A stretch of 62,992 bases of DNA, taken from Levilactobacillus yonginensis. GTDB taxonomy: Bacteria; Bacillota; Bacilli; Lactobacillales; Lactobacillaceae. This document shows positions 56,449-62,992 of this stretch, piece by piece; within the stretch, counting starts at the first letter, position 1; every line of letters begins with the position of its first letter. The translations under genes were made by a program, and so were the position numbers. The notes under the pieces were generated by a model, which was not told where the DNA came from, made no database searches, and was given only the letters and a program-made list of their open reading frames with translations. The stretch spans positions 1 to 62,992 of the forward strand of contig NZ_RHNO01000016.1 in assembly GCF_003946265.1 (NCBI RefSeq), read 5' to 3'.

Positions 56449-58770
56449 TTATTCATGACGCCGTTTTTGCCAACCAGCTAAACCTAGTGCCCCCAACAGG
56501 GAAGCTAACCCAGCAGCAACGATACCGACACTGGATTGTTCATTGGTTTGTGGTAAAGTCGTCTTGGCTGACTGCTTGGCCATGCTCTGACCACCGGTTG
56601 CCAAGTTAACCGCCTGAGCACCTTGACCGGCACGAGTAACCTGCGAACCAACAACCGTGCTCTGGCCTTTTTGATGGCCACTAGCGACAACTGCGGCTTG
56701 ACCACTGGCACTCTTCTTCACCGTTTGCCCGGTCTTCTTAGTAGCTGGCTTATCTGTTGGATCAACCGTAGCTGCACCGCCACCAGTCGTGACAGCACTG
56801 TAGGTGAAGGTCACCGTCGTCCCATTAGCCGTGTAAACGCCAGAAGCTTGACCGCTACCATTCACTTGATAACCATTGATACTGTCCGCCTTAACCGTGT
56901 AGCTGTCACCAACGGTTCCAGTTTGTACCCGCTGGCTAAGCACGTTGCCATTTTCATCAACGTTGACGATAGTGACCGTCCCAGTCGTTTCACCCGGCGT
57001 AGGTGTTTCCGGCGTCCCTGGGTCAACCGGTGGCGTCGTCATTTGGTTGTCAACGGTAAAGGCCACCCAAGCATTGTATTGACCACTGGTATCACCAGCC
57101 GTCATCACCCGAACAACATAGTTGCCGGACTTTGCCTTATTGTTGGCTACCAGTGAGAAGCCTTGCGCATTCTTTGGATCAGCCACCACGCTGAACCAGC
57201 TGGAGGCATCCGTTTGTGTCGCTGCCCAAGTTGGATAATCTTTAATACCAGCCGTACTGTCGGTTGTGTAAACAATCGTCACACCGTTGCCAAAGTTACC
57301 AATGGTGTTCTTCACAGTCTTATCTACCTGACCAGTCGTAAAGTCTTGATAACTGATGACATTGGTAACTGGATCAAGACTCGGTTGACTGTTCGTCAAT
57401 GTAAATTTACCAGCATTTAAGGATTGACCGCTGGCAATAACGTTCCCATATTCTTTGTTAGCAATGGATTCTGGCGAAAGTCCCATTGCAATCATGTTCC
57501 GAGCGTAGTCGACCGAGTGCAGGTTAACGGCACTCAAATCAGGCAAGATACCCGTCAGCAAATTGTCACTGAAGTCTACCGTGGTCAATGCTGGTGTCCA
57601 CGTCCCAATTTCTGGGATACTTCCAGTCAGTTGGTTATTGTTTACTCTGAAGAAGCTTAACTTCGGCAGGTAAGCATATGAAGCGATTGTGCCCTTTAAG
57701 TTAGCGTGAACCAAGTCGATAAATTGCAGATCTTGATAACTAGACAGATCAGGCATCACATCAGCTGCGGCTGCCGTACTATCCAAGTGCGTTAAACTTA
57801 AAAATTGAAGTTTTTGATTGCCGGACAGGTACTTTTGGACGGTCTCATTGGCAGATGAGTTCCAAGTCGTCCCGCTAAAATCAATCTGGAAAGCTGTCAG
57901 GTTTTGAGCAAATGCAAATGAAATCATTTCTGATTCAGGTACTTGGAAGGTGTCCGCACCTAAAACAAATTGATTCAAAATGGTGAAGTACTCCAGTCCA
58001 GTCAAATCGGTGATTGGCCCCTTAGCCGAGACACTGATCTCACGAACGTTGACGCCGGCCTTAAACCCCGCATAGTTCACACAAGTCCACAAGTTGCTGT
58101 CATTGATAGCTTGGGACCCACCATAATACTGGTAGTTTAAATTATCTTCAATCAGTTGACGAAGGTTGGCATCTGGCAACCAGATTGATGCATCTTGATT
58201 ATAAATATCTGCCTGATCACCGGCCACAGTTCCCAATAAAACAGGGGCTGCTGGTGCCGCCATTCTGGCCATTTTTTTAGGTGCTACTTGCTGAGCATTG
58301 TCAGATTTTACATTTTCTGTTTTCTGATTAAGAGTAGCATCATTCCGAACAGTCTGCTCTTCTTTTACCGGGTTAACAACTGATTGTTCCTTTTTTTGTG
58401 GCTGTTGAATGTCTCCCGCTTCAGAGGCTGCGGGTTGCTGTTCTAGCTCAGATTTTTCCGTTGCCGGCGCTTCTTTGTTAGCGCTTTCATCTTGTTCTTG
58501 GCCAGAACCGTCATTTTGCTTTTGTCCAGATACTTCTGCTTGGTCACCCGCTTTGGGCAAGCTAACTTGCTGTTCAGGTTTGGCAGCTTGATCACCAACC
58601 GCAGCCGATTCAGCCGGACCGTCTGTAGCCGCATCTGCTTTGGCAGTCGTACTAACACCCGTCACACCTAATCCTAACGAAATAACCGTAATGCTGGCAA
58701 AAACCCAGCGTTTCCCTGCCTTATAACCCTTGTAATGTTGCTTAGATTCACCCAAAACACGCTTCATCAT
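56449..58770 (-). CDS. LPXTG surface protein with LRR and MucBP-like domain
   Basis: This 773-residue wall-anchored protein has a KxYKxGKxW-type signal (HYKGYKAGKRWVFASI) and an acidic, glutamine-rich low-complexity stretch (about 50-165). A leucine-rich repeat region (about 240-435) includes FRVNNNQLTGSIPEIG, a plant-type LRR form. A MucBP-like segment (GTVTIVNVDENGNVLSQRV) follows, then a Ser/Gln-rich stalk and an LPQTN sorting motif, hydrophobic segment and charged tail. It is predicted to be attached by sortase and to bind a host or matrix ligand. The start follows AAGGAGG. Confidence 0.88.
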   Translation of the reverse strand: MMKRVLGESKQHYKGYKAGKRWVFASITVISLGLGVTGVSTTAKADAATDGPAESAAVGDQAAKPEQQVSLPKAGDQAEVSGQKQNDGSGQEQDESANKEAPATEKSELEQQPAASEAGDIQQPQKKEQSVVNPVKEEQTVRNDATLNQKTENVKSDNAQQVAPKKMARMAAPAAPVLLGTVAGDQADIYNQDASIWLPDANLRQLIEDNLNYQYYGGSQAINDSNLWTCVNYAGFKAGVNVREISVSAKGPITDLTGLEYFTILNQFVLGADTFQVPESEMISFAFAQNLTAFQIDFSGTTWNSSANETVQKYLSGNQKLQFLSLTHLDSTAAAADVMPDLSSYQDLQFIDLVHANLKGTIASYAYLPKLSFFRVNNNQLTGSIPEIGTWTPALTTVDFSDNLLTGILPDLSAVNLHSVDYARNMIAMGLSPESIANKEYGNVIASGQSLNAGKFTLTNSQPSLDPVTNVISYQDFTTGQVDKTVKNTIGNFGNGVTIVYTTDSTAGIKDYPTWAATQTDASSWFSVVADPKNAQGFSLVANNKAKSGNYVVRVMTAGDTSGQYNAWVAFTVDNQMTTPPVDPGTPETPTPGETTGTVTIVNVDENGNVLSQRVQTGTVGDSYTVKADSINGYQVNGSGQASGVYTANGTTVTFTYSAVTTGGGAATVDPTDKPATKKTGQTVKKSASGQAAVVASGHQKGQSTVVGSQVTRAGQGAQAVNLATGGQSMAKQSAKTTLPQTNEQSSVGIVAAGLASLLGALGLAGWQKRRHE

Positions 58771-58945
58771 GATAACATCCTCCTTGTGAAGTTTGCCACT
58801 ATATGTAAGTGGCTTCCCTAGTAAGCACATAGATTAAATTAATCGAATTAGCAGATATCTAGTCAAACTCAACTTTCTAAATCAAATCGTTTATAAAATA
58901 TTTTACTCACACATTCGTTGATTTGGATAGTTTGATTACACCCTC

Positions 58946-58973
58946 ATTGTACCTGATTTATAGTAAATATCAA
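58946..58973 (-). promoter_or_regulatory. Promoter of the LPXTG gene
   Basis: On the minus strand TTGATA (58968-58973), a 16-base spacer and TACAAT (58946-58951) form a promoter. It implies a 170-base leader before the ATG. Confidence 0.6.
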
Positions 58974-59517
58974 GTATAATTGTATAGGTACGCAACTGAT
59001 TCCCCCGTGTTACTTATTGGATATTAACAATCCCTAATAGCAAACAAAACTATCGCCTGATAAAGTTTTCACATTGTGAGGTTACCTTTTGTCAGGAAGT
59101 CACTCAGGACGGGATTTCTTTGTATAATTTCACTAATTTTACTTTTCTTTTACAATAGGTCTGCTATACTTAGATTGGTTAGAAAGATAACTAACTTATC
59201 ATGATGCTAGCTTAATTTTAGTGTCATTTTTGATAATTCGTTACAGTGACGATGGGACCTTTTAAGAATAAATCAAACCGGAATTATTTGGTTGATTCAA
59301 CCTTAATTTTTGCCTGATTTTAGCTGGCCTCTACCGCAAAAATGGCGTAAAACAAGCTTTTTGATAAATAAATACTTATTTTATCAATAATCATTGTGAT
59401 TGGTTATCACTCTACTGTATACTTATTCTGAGGTAACGTTATCGTGAAATTGTGGTCATGCATTAGTTCTTTTTCGTTAACGGTTCATTAGAATATCAAT
59501 AAATAAAGGTTTATTGC

Positions 59518-59546
59518 TTGCCAGTGGCAATTTAATTGTATACAAT
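59518..59546 (+). promoter_or_regulatory. ohrR-like promoter and palindromic operator
   Basis: TTGCCA (59518-59523), a 17-base spacer and TACAAT (59541-59546). The perfect palindrome ATTGTATACAAT (59535-59546) overlaps the -10, like OhrR boxes (TACAATT-AATTGTA), suggesting autorepression. Confidence 0.6.
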
Positions 59547-59580
59547 ACTCTTCGAAAGTATCTGAAAGGAGGCCTGTGCC

Positions 59581-60057
59581 ATGCCCAAAGTTTCCCCAGT
59601 TTTGCTGGACGAACAGCTATGCTTCTCTATCTACTCAGCCAGCAAAAAATTTAATCATTTCTACCAAAGCGCGTTGGCACCCTTTGGTTTAACTTATCCG
59701 CAGTACATTGCAATGCTGGTGCTCTGGGAAGATGCACCGTTGACGGTTCATCAACTTGGTGAACGCCTTGAGCTTGATAGTGGGACGTTAACTCCCCTCC
59801 TCAAGCGCCTTGAAAAACAAGGATGGGTCACACGTGTTCGAAGTCGAACTGACGAACGACAAGTGCTCATTCATTTGACTGAAACCGCTGAAGCTAAACG
59901 TGATGAAGTTTATTCCCGGATTGGCCAATGCCAAACGTTATTGGGAATGACTGACAATGAAATTGATAGCATGATGACTGAATTAGTCACCGTTAAAGAT
60001 CAATTGGATACGGTGAGTCATCAACGGCTGATTGCTAAAGAAGTCGACCAAGATTAA
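59581..60057 (+). CDS. MarR-family regulator, OhrR-like
   Basis: This 158-residue MarR protein has the OhrR reactive Cys in LDEQLCFSIYSASKKF (Cys14) and LTYPQYIAMLVLWE, both matching peroxide-sensing OhrR. HTH and wing follow, with LDSGTLTPLLKRLE and RTDERQVLIHLT. OhrR proteins repress ohr until an organic peroxide oxidises the Cys. The ATG at 59581 follows AAGGAGG. No ohr gene is beside it. Confidence 0.88.
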   Translation: MPKVSPVLLDEQLCFSIYSASKKFNHFYQSALAPFGLTYPQYIAMLVLWEDAPLTVHQLGERLELDSGTLTPLLKRLEKQGWVTRVRSRTDERQVLIHLTETAEAKRDEVYSRIGQCQTLLGMTDNEIDSMMTELVTVKDQLDTVSHQRLIAKEVDQD

Positions 60058-60061
60058 TTTT

Positions 60062-60102
60062 TAGGAACCAACGACCATCCGGCCGCTGATTCCTATTTTT
60101 TT
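60062..60102 (+). terminator. Terminator of the ohrR-like gene
   Basis: TAGGAA and TTCCTA flank an inner paired region, followed by TTTTTTT. Confidence 0.75.
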
Positions 60103-60179
60103 GCGTTCAACCAGGTGGACTAGCTACCAAATTCTACAACCAATTAGCACCGTCGTAATGGAACGACCTTGTTTGCACC

Positions 60180-60207
60180 AAAAAAGCGGACCCCACTGGC
60201 CCGCTTC
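60180..60207 (-). terminator. Terminator after the CPBP gene
   Basis: On the minus strand GAAGCGGGCC pairs with GGTCCGCTTT, followed by T. Confidence 0.75.
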
Positions 60208-60279
60208 TTGTGTATTCGTTTTCCACCAAATCGGTTCTTATTTAGTTAATGGCTATAACACTTATAGGCCTGATGCCAA

Positions 60280-60960
60280 TCAATGTCCAAGCGTCATTAG
60301 CATAATCGCAACCGCAATCAAATTATTAAAAGCGTGCATCAGAATCGTACTCTGCAACTTACCAGTCCGTTTATAAACATAGGCGAACGTTCCGCCCATC
60401 ACGGCGTAAATAATCCAGCTCACGGGATTATTACTGGCATGGGGAATGGAAAAAATAATCCCACTGATTACAATGGGTAGCCAAAATGACTTTGCTGAGA
60501 AACAGCCGTCAATTAACAGACCTCGGAACGTCAGCTCCTCGATGATTGGCGACGCACAGACCGCCGTTACTGCTAGAAGCACCATTGTCAGTGTGCCGCG
60601 ATCCATCAAAGTCGTAATCGTCTGATTGTTCTGGGTACTCGTTTCATGGTAGAGTAGCTTGTTCAATAAACCCAACACGATTTCCGCAAAAATCATAAAC
60701 GCATAGCCTTTGATCATTAAGCCCCAATCCTGGCCAGTTAGACGTTGCCATTTAGGATGAAGCCTGTGATATTCCCACCCACCAATAGCAATTGTGACTG
60801 CGAAACCTAATAGGTAGATTACGGCCCACATTCCCCGATCAAGTATCGTTCCGTGGTTTAATTTAAGCAGTGGTAATTGCACGACACTGACTAAAAATAC
60901 CATCAGGATGATCCAACCCCAACTCATGAAACTCCCGACTTTTGGCTGATTCTTTTGCAC
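60280..60960 (-). CDS. CPBP intramembrane metalloprotease
   Basis: This 226-residue membrane protein has about seven hydrophobic segments with CPBP motifs EELTFRG, FSIPHASNN and MHAFNNL, the Glu/Arg/His/Asn residues of the active site. These proteins cleave within membranes or give bacteriocin self-immunity. A GTG at 60960 after AGAGGG is likelier than the TTG at 61008. No bacteriocin gene is nearby. Confidence 0.82.
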   Translation of the reverse strand: MQKNQPKVGSFMSWGWIILMVFLVSVVQLPLLKLNHGTILDRGMWAVIYLLGFAVTIAIGGWEYHRLHPKWQRLTGQDWGLMIKGYAFMIFAEIVLGLLNKLLYHETSTQNNQTITTLMDRGTLTMVLLAVTAVCASPIIEELTFRGLLIDGCFSAKSFWLPIVISGIIFSIPHASNNPVSWIIYAVMGGTFAYVYKRTGKLQSTILMHAFNNLIAVAIMLMTLGH

Positions 60961-61204
60961 AATATTCGCCCTCTCTTTTTTGTTATGCTGGCTAACTAAC
61001 TCGGACAAAGCCTATTAATAAGCGACAAAACGTTGCTTTATATTAGTTAGCCAAATCGATTTTATGAATTATTTATTTTTTAATAGCATTTTTATATAGA
61101 ATGCGGTACTATATGGTTGCGGGCAAGTTTAGCTTGTTCGTGAGGCTTCTGTCCTCATTCAACAGACAGATTTCATTTTACTCCCCCAAAGTAGATGAAA
61201 TTTT

Positions 61205-61234
61205 TTACAACATAATCCCCCAATTATGTTGTAA
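61205..61234. repeat. 12-bp perfect hairpin
   Basis: TTACAACATAAT (61205-61216) and ATTATGTTGTAA (61223-61234) pair around CCCCCA. Confidence 0.85.
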
Positions 61235-61246
61235 CCTTACTCTTTG

Positions 61247-61277
61247 GCCATTGCGATTTCTCGTAATGGCTTTTTTT
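61247..61277 (+). terminator. Orphan plus-strand terminator
   Basis: GCCATTGCGA and TCGTAATGGC pair around TTTC and are followed by seven T. No plus-strand gene lies just upstream, so the transcript it ends may be a small RNA. Confidence 0.8.
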
Positions 61278-61340
61278 ATTGGGTTAGGGAACAAAGTCTC
61301 AGGCTCTTTTTACCCGCCAAATATACATAGTCGAAACGTG

Positions 61341-61447
61341 TGACAAAAGGCAGTCAACCCCGCTTAGCCCCGATAAACGAGCAATCCCATACCAAGATTA
61401 TTCGTCTATCGCTGTTAATGCTGATTGACTAATTGCCTTTTGTCTCA
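61341..61447. repeat. 107-base inverted-repeat (MITE-like) element
   Basis: GACAAAAGGCA (61342-61352) and TGCCTTTTGTC (61434-61444) are perfectly inverted, with partly matching flanks (GTGT/TCAC and TCAA/TTGA). No transposase is present and only one copy is seen here. Confidence 0.55.
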
Positions 61448-61460
61448 CTATTTTTTATCC

Positions 61461-61685
61461 TCATTCGTCCTCGTCTGAGTCCTCAGACTCAAGTGATGTC
61501 GACCGTGGCCATAAAAACCAAAATAGCCCCAGGTTCACCAATGTACTGAGCGTTAACCCGGCAAACCCTAGCAAGGCCTCCAGCCAAGCCACTAACGATA
61601 AACTCAACATCAGCCAAAGGGTCCCGCCTACCAGGCCGGCAGTCAGCAAAACCATTAATATGGTGGTCACAACTTTCAAGGTCAT
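61461..61685 (-). CDS. Small two-segment membrane protein
   Basis: I do not recognise this 74-residue protein. Two hydrophobic segments (about 5-26 and 33-59) are followed by an acidic tail (ESEDSDEDE). The start follows AAAGGGG. It is divergent from the hydroxyacid dehydrogenase gene. Confidence 0.65.
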   Translation of the reverse strand: MTLKVVTTILMVLLTAGLVGGTLWLMLSLSLVAWLEALLGFAGLTLSTLVNLGLFWFLWPRSTSLESEDSDEDE

Positions 61686-61825
61686 CCCGCCCCTTTCTCA
61701 GAATCGCTGTTAAAAGCTTACCACGTTTGCCTCGACATTTCGACGATAAATCCCGGATGGCGTGCTTTCTCCAATGAAAGCGAATACAATAGAGGGAGTA
61801 CCTATTCAATGAAGGAGTGACATGT

Positions 61826-62788
61826 ATGAGTCGTGTATTTGTCAGCGCACCAATTCCCCAGTCGGCCCTCGATATTCTAAATCAGGCGGGCCTAACAGTT
61901 GAAAGCTATAGCGGTGATGGCTTGATTACCAAGACTGAACTCTTGCAGCACGTCGCCAACGTTGACGCCCTGATTACACCCTTATCAACTCAGGTCGATC
62001 AAGACGTTATCAATGCAGCACCCCAGTTAAAACTGATTGCCAACTACGGTGCTGGTTTTAACAACATCGACACGGCGTACGCCAAGAGTAAAGGCATCCC
62101 TGTCACCAACACCCCCAAGGTCTCTACGACCTCCACGGCTGAAGTAACGACCGGTCTGATTATCGCCCTGGCCCACCGGATCGTTGAAGGTGACCAGCTG
62201 ATGCGGACCAAAGGTTTTGCCGGGTGGTCCCCACTTTTCTTCCTGGGCCACGAATTAGCAGGTAAGACTTTAGGCGTCATTGGTATGGGCCAGATTGGTC
62301 AGGCGGTCGCAAAACGATTAGCCGCGTTTGATATGCGGGTCATCTACACCCAACGTCATCCCCTACCAGCCGCTACGGAAGCCAGTATGCATGCTTCCTA
62401 TGGCACATTGGACGAAGTCTTAGCGCAAAGTGATATCTTAACCATCCACTGTCCCCTGACACCAGACACGCATCACTTGCTAGGGGCCACCGCCTTCAAG
62501 CAAATGAAAAACTCCGCCATGTTGATCAACGCTGCGCGGGGGCCCGTGATCGATGAAGCTGCCCTCTTAACCGCCCTACAACAGGGTGAGTTAGCCGGTG
62601 CTGCTCTGGACGTCTACGAGTCTGAACCGAACGTTGACGATGGCTTTAAAGCACTGAGCAATGTCATTTTGACACCACACGTCGGCAATGCAACCGTTGA
62701 GGCTCGAGATGCCATGGCTGCTATCGTTGCTAACAATGCGGTCAGAGTCGCAACTGGTGAGCAACCTTTATACGTCGTCAATCCTTAA
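61826..62788 (+). CDS. D-isomer-specific 2-hydroxyacid dehydrogenase
   Basis: This 320-residue NAD(P)-dependent dehydrogenase has the nucleotide-binding GVIGMGQIGQAVAKRL, followed by INAARGPVID (catalytic Arg region), ALDVYESEPN (Glu) and LTPHVGNAT (His). It may reduce hydroxypyruvate, glyoxylate or a branched 2-oxo acid; the substrate cannot be assigned. The ATG at 61826 follows GAAGGAG at a better distance than the GTG at 61817. Confidence 0.92.
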   Translation: MSRVFVSAPIPQSALDILNQAGLTVESYSGDGLITKTELLQHVANVDALITPLSTQVDQDVINAAPQLKLIANYGAGFNNIDTAYAKSKGIPVTNTPKVSTTSTAEVTTGLIIALAHRIVEGDQLMRTKGFAGWSPLFFLGHELAGKTLGVIGMGQIGQAVAKRLAAFDMRVIYTQRHPLPAATEASMHASYGTLDEVLAQSDILTIHCPLTPDTHHLLGATAFKQMKNSAMLINAARGPVIDEAALLTALQQGELAGAALDVYESEPNVDDGFKALSNVILTPHVGNATVEARDAMAAIVANNAVRVATGEQPLYVVNP

Positions 62789-62817
62789 TTGACCTGTGGT
62801 TGTGGGTAATCGCCTTG

Positions 62818-62945
62818 CCGGCCGCCAGCTATGGGCTGGAACGGTGCCGACACAATTTTAAGCCTCGAAAATCACGAGTCTTAAAACTTGGTCTTATTCT
62901 AAGCACCGAAAAACCGGCTCTTTGTCAACCGGTGTTGATGAAGGG
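62818..62945 (+). repeat. Intergenic structured element, copy 6 (type B, partial)
   Basis: It begins GCCGGCCGCCAGCTATGGGC, as in copy 5, and has P3, TTTTAAGCCTCG (62856-62867) with CGAGTCTTAAAA (62875-62886), then a GGTC-T and CTAAGC segment. The closing arm of copy 5 is missing; a different CACCG/CGGTG hairpin and a terminator take its place. It lies downstream of the dehydrogenase gene in the sense direction. Confidence 0.75.
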
Positions 62946-62951
62946 ATTTTC

Positions 62952-62987
62952 AGAGGTTCAATTCACTTTCGAATTGGACCTCTTTTC
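62952..62987 (+). terminator. Terminator after copy 6
   Basis: AGAGGTTCAATTC pairs with GAATTGGACCTCT, followed by TTTTC. Confidence 0.9.
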
Positions 62988-62992
62988 TGTAT

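Larger units (their letters stand above)
58771..59580. other. AT-rich 810-base intergenic region
   Basis: This divergent region carries the LPXTG gene promoter (58946-58973) and the ohrR-like promoter (59518-59546). Between them is AT-rich sequence with short palindromes, such as GTGATTGGTTATCAC (59396-59410). I see no gene. Confidence 0.55.
60961..61460. other. Intergenic region with hairpins and possible small RNA
   Basis: These 500 bases lack a convincing gene. They hold a 12-bp hairpin (61205-61234), a strong plus-strand terminator (61247-61277) and a 107-base inverted-repeat element (61341-61447). A small RNA ending at the terminator is possible. Confidence 0.45.

Noticed and set aside
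60280-60960. Bacteriocin immunity locus
   Set aside because: The CPBP gene has no bacteriocin precursor, exporter or peptide pheromone gene nearby.
61101-61343. 80-residue plus-strand reading frame
   Set aside because: It crosses the strong hairpin and terminator at 61205-61277 and has no ribosome binding site.
1-62992. CRISPR array or cas genes
   Set aside because: No regularly spaced short direct repeats and no Cas-like protein were seen.
1-62992. Prophage or insertion sequence
   Set aside because: No transposase, integrase, capsid or terminase reading frames are present. The dispersed elements encode no protein.

Overview
The window is chromosomal DNA of a low-to-mid-GC Firmicute in the Lactobacillaceae. 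The evidence is a set of lactobacillus-like genes: ecsAB-ytmP-trmB, prsA, yhaMNO, a T-box argS, a KxYKxGKxW/LPXTG surface protein and a C69 dipeptidase. A racemase, D-aspartate ligase and AsnH-type amidase point to a Lys-D-Asp (D-isoasparagine) peptidoglycan crossbridge. That fits heterofermentative genera such as Levilactobacillus or Secundilactobacillus, or Lacticaseibacillus, better than mDAP-type L. plantarum. The genus is an inference.

Layout. 0.1-2.5 kb (-): relQ, nadK and an rluA-type pseudouridine synthase, divergent from spxH. 3.6-7.5 kb: degV(+), then pepF and coiA(-). 7.8-11.3 kb (-): ecsA, ecsB, a YtmP-like kinase and trmB. 11.4-13.2 kb (+): hit, a small membrane-anchored protein and prsA. 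14-22.1 kb (-): argR, a class A PBP, yheA/ylbF-like, yhaO, yhaN and yhaM. 22.3-32.1 kb (-): ten purine genes, purEKCSQLFMND, from a clear promoter; purH is missing from its usual place. 32.4-34.8 kb (-): a DUF2187 gene, tRNA-Gly(CCC) and argS behind an Arg T-box. 35.2-37.5 kb (+): a secreted amidase, a RibD-C reductase and a DUF1516 membrane protein. 38.2-46.5 kb (-): a PRD/EIIB/EIIA activator next to an ascorbate-family PTS operon (IIA-IIB-IIC-tkt-ptsI) with a promoter, a cre and a double operator. 46.8-51.8 kb (-): an FLP/FNR-type regulator, asnH, a D-Asp ligase and an Asp racemase. 52.5-62.8 kb: pepD, a lipoprotein, tRNA-Leu(CAG), a VanZ protein, the LPXTG protein, an ohrR-like regulator, a CPBP protease and a hydroxyacid dehydrogenase.

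How genes work together. The purine operon converts PRPP to the SAICAR stage but would need purB and purH from elsewhere. The racemase makes D-Asp, the ATP-grasp ligase attaches it to the peptidoglycan precursor, and AsnH probably amidates it. The class A PBP, secreted amidase and LPXTG protein are other cell-wall functions. PrsA, EcsAB, SpxH and RelQ serve secretion, proteolysis control and stress. The PTS operon carries its own EI and a transketolase, suggesting import of a pentose-like sugar, sugar acid or pentitol feeding pentose phosphates.

Most interesting signal. Six copies of an intergenic element, 120-190 bp each, have long terminal inverted repeats closing a stem around two inner hairpins. 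The inner hairpins differ in sequence but keep pairing, and all clear cases keep a C/T mismatch in the AAGCC...GTCT arm. Five of the six lie just downstream of a gene in its sense orientation, including two convergent pairs (prsA/yhaM and 37.7-38.1 kb). No copy encodes a transposase. This looks like a mobile or RNA-level structured element family that I cannot match to a named one.
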